A stretch of 34,082 nucleotides of DNA, from assembly GCA_025465235.1 (NCBI GenBank), contig JAODNO010000729.1:1-34082 (forward strand), read 5' to 3'. A model generated the notes under the pieces. That model saw only the letters and a program-made list of their open reading frames with translations. It did not search any database and had not been told where the DNA came from. The DNA comes from Pseudonocardia sp. GTDB taxonomy: Bacteria > Actinomycetota > Actinomycetes > Mycobacteriales > Pseudonocardiaceae. The position numbers were made by a program, and so were the translations under genes. Within the stretch, counting starts at the first letter, position 1, and each line of letters opens with the position of its first letter. Of this stretch, positions 15,905 to 23,091 are shown piece by piece.

Positions 15905-15927
15905 ATTGGCCCTCCCACGATGCCACT
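15905..15927. promoter_or_regulatory. Candidate MocR operator in the divergent promoter
   Basis: ATTGGC (15905-15910) and GCCACT (15922-15927) form a 5-of-6 inverted repeat with centres 17 bp apart, in the 68-bp gap between MocR (start 15879) and the PNPOx gene (start 15948). Position and paired half-sites fit a site shared by both promoters. No experimental motif is known to me for this protein. Confidence 0.35.
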
Positions 15928-15947
15928 GTCCGGGCGAGGATGACACC

Positions 15948-16598
15948 GTGAGCCTCTCCCGCACCCGCCGCAGCACCCTCACCCGCCTCCGTGAACGGGC
16001 CCGTACCGACAGTGCCGACCTGCACGCGGTGCTCGACGCCGGGCTGGTGTGCCACCTCGGCCTCGTCCGTGACGGCGCCCCGGTGGTGCTGCCGACGGCC
16101 TACGGACGAATCGGCGACACGGTCTACGTGCACGGCTCGACCGGCGCCGGCTACCTGCGGGTGGCCGACGGCGCCCCGGTCTGCCTGACGGTGACCCACC
16201 TCGACGGAATCGTCTACGCCCGCTCGCTCTTCCACCACTCGATGAACTACCGCAGTGCGGTCGTGCACGGCACCGCGCGGGCTGTCAGCGAGCCGGAGGA
16301 GTGGCTCGACGCGCTGCGCGCCATCGTCGAGCACCTCTCCCCCGGGTCGTGGGAGCACGCGCGGCAGCCGAACCCCCGCGAGCTCGCCGCCACGGCGGTG
16401 TTCGCGATCGGCCTCGACGAGGCCAGCGTCAAGGTGCGCACCGGGCCTCCTGGCGACGACGATGGCGACATCGAGGCGGGCGGCCGGTGGGCCGGCGTCC
16501 TGCCGGTCCATACGGTCTTCGGCGTGCCCGAGTCGAGCCGCACGCTCCCGCCGGACGCCCCGATCCCCGAACACATCACGGACCGTCGGGTGGGCTGA
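15948..16598 (+). CDS. Pyridoxamine 5'-phosphate oxidase-family (FMN-binding) protein
   Basis: A 216-aa split-barrel flavin-binding protein. It shows LHAVLDAGLVCHLGLVRDGAPVVLPTAYGRIGDTVYVHGSTGA, the block LTHLDGIVYARSLFHHSMNYRSAVVHG, and VFAIGLDEASVKVRTGPP. This is the PNPOx-like group commonly divergent from MocR regulators, not the canonical PdxH; the substrate is unknown. The GTG at 15948 has GAGGA 7 nt upstream, and the longer track ORF runs into the MocR promoter. It is probably controlled by the neighbouring MocR protein. Confidence 0.88.
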   Translation: MSLSRTRRSTLTRLRERARTDSADLHAVLDAGLVCHLGLVRDGAPVVLPTAYGRIGDTVYVHGSTGAGYLRVADGAPVCLTVTHLDGIVYARSLFHHSMNYRSAVVHGTARAVSEPEEWLDALRAIVEHLSPGSWEHARQPNPRELAATAVFAIGLDEASVKVRTGPPGDDDGDIEAGGRWAGVLPVHTVFGVPESSRTLPPDAPIPEHITDRRVG

Positions 16599-16737
16599 TC
16601 GCGACCGCGGGAACTCCTCGTGATCGCTCCGAGCCGAACACGATCGATCCGGCGATGGCGCCGAGGTACGCCTGAGGGCGATCACCGATGACGCTCCTGG
16701 TCGCGGAGGGGGCGGGAACCACGGATCCCGGTGCACG

Positions 16738-16743
16738 TAACCT
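16738..16743 (+). promoter_or_regulatory. -10 box TAACCT of the leaderless peptidase gene
   Basis: TAACCT fits TANNNT and ends 8 nt before GTG 16752. No Shine-Dalgarno precedes that codon. The rest of the 150-bp gap after the PNPOx gene shows nothing else I can name. Confidence 0.4.
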
Positions 16744-16751
16744 CGATCCGC

Positions 16752-18854
16752 GTGGACGCTCCCCGCCCGTACCCCGACGCAGAGCGGCTGGATCTCGTCG
16801 AGGACCTGCACGGTCACCGCATCGCCGACCCGTACCGCTGGCTGGAAGATCCCCAGGACTCCCGCACGCAGACGTGGTCGACGGCGCAGGACGTGCTGGC
16901 CCGCCGGCATCTCGACGCTCTCCCCGGCCGCGACAGACTCGCCGCGACCCTGACCGAGCTCCTCTCCGCCGGCTCGGTGTCGGCCCCGCTGTGGCGGGCC
17001 GGCCGATCGTTCTTCACCCGGCGCGAACCCGGCCAGGAACACGCGGTGCTCCACGTTCGCGAGGCGGACGGCACCGAGCGGGTGCTGCTCGACCCAACCG
17101 CACTCGACCCCTCCGGCCTCACCACGCTCGACGGCTGGGTGCCCGACCTCGAGGGCACCCGGCTGGCCTACCAGCTCTCCAGCGGCGGCGACGAGCAGTC
17201 GGTCCTGCACGTGCTCGACGTCGACACGGGCGAGGACGTCGAGGCACCGATCGACCGCTGCCGCTACTCCGACGTGGCCTGGCTGCCGGGCGGGAGCGAG
17301 TTCGTCTACGTCCGGATGGTGGACGAGGACGAGGCACCCGACGGGGAGCAGGCCTTCCACCGGCGCGTGTGGCGCCACCGCGTGGGCACGCCGGCGGAGT
17401 CGGACGAGCTCGTCGACGGCCCGGGGCTCTACGACGAGCACACCTACTACGGCCTGCGCGTCTCCCGGGACGGCACGTGGCTGGTGGTCACGGGCAACGT
17501 CGGCACCGCGCGCCGCGACAGCGTCTGGATCGCGGAGCTCGGGGAGAAGACCCCGTCCCTGACGCCGGTGCTCACGCAGGACCACGACGTGCAGTGCCAC
17601 GCATGGGTCGACCGTGACGGGCTGCTCTACCTGCACACGACCGACGGCGCGCCGCGATGGCGGCTGGCCGTCGCCGACCCGCGCACTCCCGGCCGGGAGC
17701 ACTGGCGTGAGCTGGTGGCCGAGGACCCGGGGTCCGTGCTGCAGGCGGTGCGCAGGCTGGAACCGTCCCCGTCCGGGGGCGAGCCCGTCCTGGTACTCGC
17801 CAGGGCCCGGCACGCCGTGGCCGAGCTGGCACTGCACTCCGCCGACGGGGCGCCCATCGGCACCGTGCCGCTTCCCGGCACCGGATCGCTCACCGGTATC
17901 TCGGTCGCCGACCGCGACACGCCGGAGCAGGTGGGTCGCGTCTGGTTCGGCTGGACCGATCTGGTCACCCCGCCGCAGGTGCACCGCTTCGACCTCGCCA
18001 CCGGCGAGAGCACGCTCGAGACCGCGGCTCCCGGCGCGGTCACGGTGCCCGCGGTGCGCACCGAGCACCGAATGTTCACCTCGACCGACGGCACGACCGT
18101 GCGGATGTTCGTGATCGCTCCGGAGGGGCCTACCCGCGCCCGACCGGCGCTGGTGACGGGCTACGGCGGGTTCGGGATCAGCCGCGAGCCCGCCTACACG
18201 GCACAGGCACTGGCGTGGGTGGCGGCCGGTGGGGTGTACGCCCTGGTCTCGTTGCGCGGGGGCGGCGAGGAGGGCGAGGACTGGCACCTCGCCGGCAACC
18301 GCGCGAACAAGCAGAACGTGTTCGACGACCTGCACGGCGCCGCCGCATCGCTGATCGACGCAGGCGACACCACGGCCGACTCGCTCGCGATCATGGGTGG
18401 CTCCAACGGGGGCCTGCTCGTCGGGGCCGCGCTCACCCAGCGTCCCGCGCTCTACCGGGCCGTGGTCTGCTCCGCCCCGCTGCTGGACATGGTGCGCTAC
18501 GAGGAGTTCTCCCTCGGCCGCACCTGGAACGACGAGTACGGCACGGCCGCCGACCCGCACGAGCTGGGCTGGCTGCTGTCCTACTCGCCCTACCACCACG
18601 TGCGGCCGGACGTCGCGTACCCGGCCGTGCTGTTCACGGTGTTCGAGTCCGACACCAGAGTCGACCCCCTGCACGCGCGCAAGATGTGCGCCGCCCTCCA
18701 GCACGCCACCACCGGCGACCCGCTCACCCGGCCCGTCCTGATCCGCCGCGAGACCGACGTCGGCCACGGCGCCCGGTCGGTGTCGCGCACCGTGACGCTC
18801 GCGACCGACCAGCTGGCCTTCCTGGCTGCGCAGACCGGATTGGAGCTCCCGTGA
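16752..18854 (+). CDS. Prolyl oligopeptidase (serine peptidase family S9A)
   Basis: A 700-aa cytosolic-type peptidase. It has the short N-terminal cap segment with DLHGHRIADPYRWLEDPQ, a seven-bladed propeller (about 70-410), and a C-terminal alpha/beta-hydrolase domain. The triad is visible: Ser in GGSNGG (S551), Asp in ESDTRVDP (D634) and His in VGHGAR (H672). Also present are YGGFGIS and RGGGEEGEDWH. It cleaves short Pro-containing peptides, which could supply proline, though the gene is 5 kb from the pru genes. No signal peptide is seen. The start GTG 16752 follows a TAACCT box; the track start adds 7 residues. The stop overlaps the MscS gene start in GTGA. Confidence 0.94.
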   Translation: MDAPRPYPDAERLDLVEDLHGHRIADPYRWLEDPQDSRTQTWSTAQDVLARRHLDALPGRDRLAATLTELLSAGSVSAPLWRAGRSFFTRREPGQEHAVLHVREADGTERVLLDPTALDPSGLTTLDGWVPDLEGTRLAYQLSSGGDEQSVLHVLDVDTGEDVEAPIDRCRYSDVAWLPGGSEFVYVRMVDEDEAPDGEQAFHRRVWRHRVGTPAESDELVDGPGLYDEHTYYGLRVSRDGTWLVVTGNVGTARRDSVWIAELGEKTPSLTPVLTQDHDVQCHAWVDRDGLLYLHTTDGAPRWRLAVADPRTPGREHWRELVAEDPGSVLQAVRRLEPSPSGGEPVLVLARARHAVAELALHSADGAPIGTVPLPGTGSLTGISVADRDTPEQVGRVWFGWTDLVTPPQVHRFDLATGESTLETAAPGAVTVPAVRTEHRMFTSTDGTTVRMFVIAPEGPTRARPALVTGYGGFGISREPAYTAQALAWVAAGGVYALVSLRGGGEEGEDWHLAGNRANKQNVFDDLHGAAASLIDAGDTTADSLAIMGGSNGGLLVGAALTQRPALYRAVVCSAPLLDMVRYEEFSLGRTWNDEYGTAADPHELGWLLSYSPYHHVRPDVAYPAVLFTVFESDTRVDPLHARKMCAALQHATTGDPLTRPVLIRRETDVGHGARSVSRTVTLATDQLAFLAAQTGLELP

Positions 18855-19861
18855 CCCCGATCGCGACCATTCCCGGCACCGTCGCCGAGTCCCTGCTTCC
18901 CGTGCGCCCGGCGTGCGCCAACGACGCCGGCTCCTTGTGCGCGGCGATCTACCAGTGGACGAACAACGACTTTCTGTCCCGCTCCGGCGACGCGATCCTC
19001 ACCGGGTCACTGCACATCGCGCTGATCGTCGCGCTGGCGTGTGCCGGTCGGTTCCTGCTCCACCGCGCCATCAACCGGGTCGTCGACGGCGCGGCCAACT
19101 CCCGGATCACCCAGATCGTCGGCCGCAAGCCACGGGTGGGCACGAACGGCAACGCCGGCCCGGTGTCACAGCGGCGGGCGCTGCGGGCCCGCACGATCGG
19201 GTCGGTGTTGCGCTCGCTCAGCTCTGTTGTCGTGCTACTGATCGGTTCGATCATGGTGCTGGCGGAGTTCGGGGTGGCGCTAGGCCCGATCCTCGCGTCG
19301 GCCGGCATCGTCGGGGTCGCGGTCGGCTTCGGCGCACAGAACCTCGTCCGCGACTTCCTGTCGGGCATGTTCATGCTGCTGGAGGACCAGTACGGCGTCG
19401 GTGACATCGTCGACCTCGGCGAGGCCAGCGGCGTGGTCGAGTCGGTGGGGTTGCGCATCACCACGGTCCGCGACGTCAACGGCACCGTCTGGTACGTGCG
19501 CAACGGCGAGATCCTCCGCGTCGGGAACAAGAGCCAGGGCTATGCCGTCGCCGTCGTGGACGTGCCGCTCGCGCACAGCGCCGACATCGTCCACGCCACC
19601 GAGCTCGTGGCCGAGACCGCCACGGAGCGGGTGGCCGCGACGGACGTGGTCGAGTCCGTGCTGGAGTCGCCGCAGGTACTGGGCGTCGAACGGGTCGGAC
19701 CGGAGGGCGTGTCGCTGCGGATGACGGTGAAGGTCAAGCCGGGCCAGCAGTTCGCTGTGCAGCGCGCCCTGAACGCGGCGATCACCAACGCTCTCGACCA
19801 CGCCGGTGTCCCGCGCCCCGGTGTGGTAGCCCCACCCGTGGCCCGTCCGTCGGTGCCCTGA
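18851..19861 (+). CDS. MscS-family mechanosensitive ion channel
   Basis: A 336-aa membrane protein with three hydrophobic helices: about residues 48-70, 113-138 and the pore helix. The pore-lining helix and beta-domain junction are typical Msc[27 protein letters not shown], then [47 protein letters not shown]. It should open under membrane tension to release solutes on hypo-osmotic shock. The pore helix keeps its Gly/Ala pattern. The GTG start overlaps the peptidase stop, so the two are translationally coupled; no obvious functional link explains it. The N-terminal 50 residues are variable and hold two Cys ([12 protein letters not shown]). Confidence 0.92.
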   Translation: MTPIATIPGTVAESLLPVRPACANDAGSLCAAIYQWTNNDFLSRSGDAILTGSLHIALIVALACAGRFLLHRAINRVVDGAANSRITQIVGRKPRVGTNGNAGPVSQRRALRARTIGSVLRSLSSVVVLLIGSIMVLAEFGVALGPILASAGIVGVAVGFGAQNLVRDFLSGMFMLLEDQYGVGDIVDLGEASGVVESVGLRITTVRDVNGTVWYVRNGEILRVGNKSQGYAVAVVDVPLAHSADIVHATELVAETATERVAATDVVESVLESPQVLGVERVGPEGVSLRMTVKVKPGQQFAVQRALNAAITNALDHAGVPRPGVVAPPVARPSVP

Positions 19862-19895
19862 AACCGCACCCGCCGGGGCGGAGGATGATGGACCT

Positions 19896-20279
19896 GTGAC
19901 CGATCCCCAGAACTTCTACGCCGAGGTCGGCGGCGCACCGGTTTTCGACAAGATCGTGTCTCGCTTCTACGAGCAGGTCAGCGAGGACGAGGTGCTCCGC
20001 CCGATCTACCCGGAGGAGGATCTCGGTCCGGCCGAGGTCCGGCTGCGCATGTTCCTCGAGCAGTACTGGGGCGGCCCGCGCACCTACTCCGAGCAGCGCG
20101 GGCACCCGCGGCTGCGGATGCGGCACGCGCCGTTCAAGGTCGGGCCGATCGAGCGCGACGCGTGGCTGCGCTGCATGCGGGTCGCCGTCGACGAGGCCGG
20201 GCTGGACGACGAGCACCGCGCGCAGCTGTGGAAGTACCTCACCTACGCCGCCGCAAGCATGGTCAACAGCGACTTCTGA
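19896..20279 (+). CDS. glbO: Group II truncated haemoglobin (trHbO)
   Basis: A 127-aa 2-on-2 globin. All key haem-pocket residues of trHbO are present at +2 relative to the M. tuberculosis numbering: TyrB10 (Y25, SRFYEQV), TyrCD1 (Y38, PIYPEED), proximal HisF8 (H77, MRHAPFKVG) and TrpG8 (W90, RDAWLRCM). Such globins bind O2 tightly and are linked to O2 or redox handling and NO or peroxide chemistry. The GTG at 19896 follows a GGAGGATGATGG stretch. A GH13 gene follows 54 bp later on the same strand, as in mycobacteria (Rv2470-Rv2471). Confidence 0.97.
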   Translation: MTDPQNFYAEVGGAPVFDKIVSRFYEQVSEDEVLRPIYPEEDLGPAEVRLRMFLEQYWGGPRTYSEQRGHPRLRMRHAPFKVGPIERDAWLRCMRVAVDEAGLDDEHRAQLWKYLTYAAASMVNSDF

Positions 20280-20320
20280 ATCCGAAAGCGCGGTTCGCGG
20301 TCATACTGCTCCGGATTTGG

Positions 20321-20326
20321 CAAGAT
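20321..20326 (+). promoter_or_regulatory. -10-like CAAGAT before aglA
   Basis: CAAGAT differs from TANNNT only in the first base and ends 7 nt before GTG 20334, which lacks a Shine-Dalgarno. It is preceded by a long-loop inverted repeat, AATCCG (20279-20284)/CGGATT (20312-20317), of doubtful meaning. Confidence 0.25.
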
Positions 20327-20333
20327 CTCTCGC

Positions 20334-21920
20334 GTGCAGTGGTGGCGGGACGCCGTGGTGTACCAGATCTACGTCCGGTCGTTCTCCGACTACTACGGCG
20401 ACGGCATCGTTGATCTGCAGTGCATCCGGGCCCGGCTGGGCTACCTGGAACTGCTGGGCGCCGACGCCCTGTGGCTTTCGCCGTTCTTCACCTCGGCCAT
20501 GGTCGACCACGGCTATGACGTGGCCGACCCGCGCAGCGTCGATCCGGTGTTCGGCGACATGGACACGTTCGACGGGCTCATCGCCGACGCGCACGAGCAC
20601 GGCCTGCGGGTCACGATCGACCTGGTGCCCAACCACACATCGAGCGAGTACGAATGGTTCCGGGCAGCGCTGGAGTCGAGCCCCGGCAGCCCCGAGCGGG
20701 CGCGCTACCACTTCCGTGGTGGCCGCGGGCCCGACGGTGCCGAACCGCCGAACAACTGGACGAGCATCGTCGGCGGCCCGGCCTGGACCCGCGTGCAGGA
20801 CCCCGACTCCGACGGGGAATGGAACCCCGGCGAGTGGTATCTGCACCTCCTCACGCCCGACCAGCCCGACGTCAACTGGACCAACCCGGAGGTGTGGGCC
20901 GACCTGGAGAAGACGCTGCGGTTCTGGCTGGACCACGGCGTCGACGGCTTCCGCATCGGTATCGCCGACGGCATGAGCAAGCCGGAAGGGCTGCCCGACA
21001 TCGAGGACTGCCCGGAGGACGCAGGCGCCGCCATCGGGCTGTTCGCTCCCGTCGACGGCCACCCGCGTTTCGACGATGCCGGCGTGCACGACATCCACCG
21101 GATGATCCGCGCGGTGCTCGACCACTACCCAGGACGGATGGTGGTGGGCGAGGTCAGGATCGGTGACAGCGAGCGGTTCGCCCGCTACCTGCGCCCCGAC
21201 GAGCTGCACCTCGCCTTCAACTTCCGGCTCGTGCAGGCCCCGTTCGACGCCGACGCCGTACGGACGGCGATCGAGCAGTCGCTCGCCGCTGTCGAGGAGG
21301 TGGGCGTCCCACCGACGTGGACGCTGTCCAACCACGACGTGTCCCGCCCGGTCACCCGCTATGGCGGCGGCCCCCCCGGCCGGGCCAGAGCCCGGGCGAT
21401 GGTGTTGGTCGAGCTCGCCCTGCCCGGCGTGGTGTACCTCTTCAACGGCGAGGAGCTTGGCCTGCCCGACGTCGAGCTGCCCGACGCGGTGTTGCAGGAC
21501 CCGCAGTGGGAACGCTCGGGCCACACCGAACGCGGGCGTGACGGCTGCCGCGTGCCGGTGCCGTGGGAGGGGGGCGCACCGGGCTACGGGTTCACGAGTA
21601 GCCAGCCGTGGCTGCCGATGCCACCCGAGTACGGCCGGCTCACCGTGGCCGACCAGCTGGAGGACACCGCGTCGACGCTGTCCCTGATCCGCCGGGCCGT
21701 GGAGCTGCGCAAGACCCACCCCGGATTCGACGGCCGGAGCGTCGAGTGGTTCGGGGCGCCGGCGGGCTGCCTGGCGTTTCGCCGGACCGGATCCACCCTG
21801 GTGTGCGCCCTCAACGCCTCGCCCAACCTCGTCCCGCTCCCGCCGGGTGAGGTCCTTCTGGTCAGCGGTCCGCTCAAGGGCGACCTGCTGCCCCCGGACA
21901 CGGCGGCCTGGCTCGCCTGA
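20334..21920 (+). CDS. aglA: GH13 alpha-glucosidase homologue with altered nucleophile position
   Basis: A 528-aa GH13 protein, full length and colinear with bacterial alpha-glucosidases: WWRDAVVYQIYVRSF, DALWLSPFF, region I DLVPNHTSSEY, NNWTSIVGGPAW, GEWYLHLLTPDQPDVNW, region III VVGEVRIGD (acid/base E273) and region IV LSNHDVSRP (D335). Region II reads VDGFRIGIADGM where family members read V-D-G-F-R-I-D-V-A-H-G. The catalytic nucleophile Asp is replaced by Gly (G209, codon GGT), with another Asp at D212. Unless that Asp substitutes, it should not hydrolyse glycosides by the normal mechanism. The frame is intact, so it is not simple decay. Family assignment sure; enzymatic activity doubtful. 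Confidence 0.9.
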   Translation: MQWWRDAVVYQIYVRSFSDYYGDGIVDLQCIRARLGYLELLGADALWLSPFFTSAMVDHGYDVADPRSVDPVFGDMDTFDGLIADAHEHGLRVTIDLVPNHTSSEYEWFRAALESSPGSPERARYHFRGGRGPDGAEPPNNWTSIVGGPAWTRVQDPDSDGEWNPGEWYLHLLTPDQPDVNWTNPEVWADLEKTLRFWLDHGVDGFRIGIADGMSKPEGLPDIEDCPEDAGAAIGLFAPVDGHPRFDDAGVHDIHRMIRAVLDHYPGRMVVGEVRIGDSERFARYLRPDELHLAFNFRLVQAPFDADAVRTAIEQSLAAVEEVGVPPTWTLSNHDVSRPVTRYGGGPPGRARARAMVLVELALPGVVYLFNGEELGLPDVELPDAVLQDPQWERSGHTERGRDGCRVPVPWEGGAPGYGFTSSQPWLPMPPEYGRLTVADQLEDTASTLSLIRRAVELRKTHPGFDGRSVEWFGAPAGCLAFRRTGSTLVCALNASPNLVPLPPGEVLLVSGPLKGDLLPPDTAAWLA

Positions 21921-21971
21921 CGCCCGGTGGTCGCCATCGAGAGCCCGTGCCGGCGGCGCGCGTCAGGCGAG
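21912..21971. terminator. 12-bp inverted repeat across two convergent stop codons
   Basis: CTCGCCTGACGC (21912-21923) and GCGTCAGGCGAG (21960-21971) are exact inverse copies, each spanning the end of a gene (both proteins end Leu-Ala-stop), with a 36-nt GC-rich loop between. Position between convergent genes suggests a bidirectional terminator or a transcript-end hairpin. There is no T-run, and the shared Leu-Ala-stop ending explains part of the match. Confidence 0.4.
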
Positions 21972-22601
21972 GAGCAGCGGTAGCGCCGTGACCCGGCGCC
22001 GGACCACGGCCCCGTAGCGGGCGTCGAGCCGCAGCCAGGTGCCGGTGGCGGACACGCGCACCGCGCCGCCCGCACCGCCGGCCCCGGTGTCACCGAGGAA
22101 CCCCATCCCGGACAGCGCGAACAGGCAGCGCAGCGGGATCTTGACCGCCGGCCCCGACGCGGCCGTCACGGTGAGCACGATCTGGTCCAGCAACGACGCA
22201 GGCGGACCGAGCGGCCCCGCGTTCTCCCTGGCCAGGACGAGCCCCCGCTCGGTGAGAGCGTCGAGCTCCCCGGCGGGCACGTCGTCCACCGGTGCCCAGC
22301 CCTCGTCCGGTGGCAGCTCGCCCTGCCACAGCCCACCGGCGCCAGGGTCGACGGTCTCGGCGCGCTCCACGGTGAGCGCCGTGAGCAGCCCGCTCGCCGG
22401 CACCGTGACATCACCGGGCTCCAGCATGCCGTGCACCGTGCGGGTGGCCAGCACGTCGAACGGGGTGGACGCCCACGCGGTGACGGTGCCGCCGCTCGCC
22501 CGCAGCCGCACGGTCGCCATCTGGTCCAGCCGGACCACCCGCGCCACGAAGGCGCCGAGGTCGCCGCGCTCGGCAGCGTCTCGCACAGTCAGCGACGTCA
22601 T
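21963..22601 (-). CDS. Conserved actinobacterial protein of unknown function (Rv2474c-like)
   Basis: A 212-aa soluble protein with a helical N-terminus (LTVRDAAERGDLGAFVARVVRLDQMATVRLRA) and several strand-rich segments ending in GTWLRLDARYGAVVRRRVTALPLLL. No catalytic motif, signal peptide or membrane helix is visible. Gene order makes it the counterpart of M. tuberculosis Rv2474c, which also has no known function (recalled, not searched). Its ATG at 22601 overlaps the stop of the thioesterase gene in ATGA, so the two are translationally coupled. A partner role in thioester or lipid metabolism is possible but only guilt by association. Confidence 0.85.
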   Translation of the reverse strand: MTSLTVRDAAERGDLGAFVARVVRLDQMATVRLRASGGTVTAWASTPFDVLATRTVHGMLEPGDVTVPASGLLTALTVERAETVDPGAGGLWQGELPPDEGWAPVDDVPAGELDALTERGLVLARENAGPLGPPASLLDQIVLTVTAASGPAVKIPLRCLFALSGMGFLGDTGAGGAGGAVRVSATGTWLRLDARYGAVVRRRVTALPLLLA

Positions 22602-23014
22602 GCCGCCCACCTGCCGAGGAACGCACGCTCGTCGGCGGTCAGCCGGCGTGGCCGCTGCGCGTCGAGGTCGAAGATGGCCATCCGGGTCGAGGCCACAACG
22701 GCGACCGGGTCGGCCTCCGCCGGACCGTCGTGCATCTCGTAACAGATCCGGAACGACGCCGCGCGCACCTCGTCCACCCACATCCCCACCCGCAGCGGAT
22801 GCGACCGGTACGGGATCTGGCGTCGATAGTCCACGTTCAGGGCGGCGACGAGCAGGCCACCGGTGAAGCCCTGGATACCCTCCGCCGCGGCGGTGTCGAA
22901 GAACAGGCCGATCCTGGCCTCCTCCAGCAACGTCACCGCACGCGCATGGTTGACATGCCGGTAGGAGTCCTGGTCGGTCCAGCGCAGGGGGACCTGCGCA
23001 ACGAAGCGAGCCAC
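22598..23014 (-). CDS. Acyl-CoA thioesterase, hot-dog fold (YbgC/4HBT family)
   Basis: A 138-aa single hot-dog domain. The active-site segment is WTDQDSYRHVNHARAVTLLEEARI, in which the Asp after Q and the HVNH stretch match the D-x-x-x-H-V-N-N catalytic motif of the 4-hydroxybenzoyl-CoA thioesterase family. It is followed by VDYRRQIPYRSHPLRVGMWV, typical of the central strands. The protein hydrolyses an acyl-CoA whose identity cannot be read. GTG 23014 is preferred because GAGAGG lies about 9 nt upstream; GTG 23023 is in frame but would touch that site. Same order as Rv2475c, downstream of gdh, with a 77-bp gap. Confidence 0.88.
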   Translation of the reverse strand: MARFVAQVPLRWTDQDSYRHVNHARAVTLLEEARIGLFFDTAAAEGIQGFTGGLLVAALNVDYRRQIPYRSHPLRVGMWVDEVRAASFRICYEMHDGPAEADPVAVVASTRMAIFDLDAQRPRRLTADERAFLGRWAA

Positions 23015-23091
23015 GTCGTCCACCCTCTCAGGATCGTGCCGGCGGCCGGACATCCAGGGTGTCCGGCCGCGGAGTCGGGTCGATGCGCGGG

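Noticed and set aside
15726-18767. 1013-aa minus-strand ORF opposite the PNPOx and peptidase genes
   Set aside because: Low-complexity Arg/Gly/Asp/His-rich shadow caused by GC-rich third positions; the plus strand holds well-recognised proteins with catalytic motifs.
20279-20317. AATCCG/CGGATT inverted repeat as a glbO terminator
   Set aside because: Only 6 bp with a 27-nt loop and no T-run; weak and probably chance.
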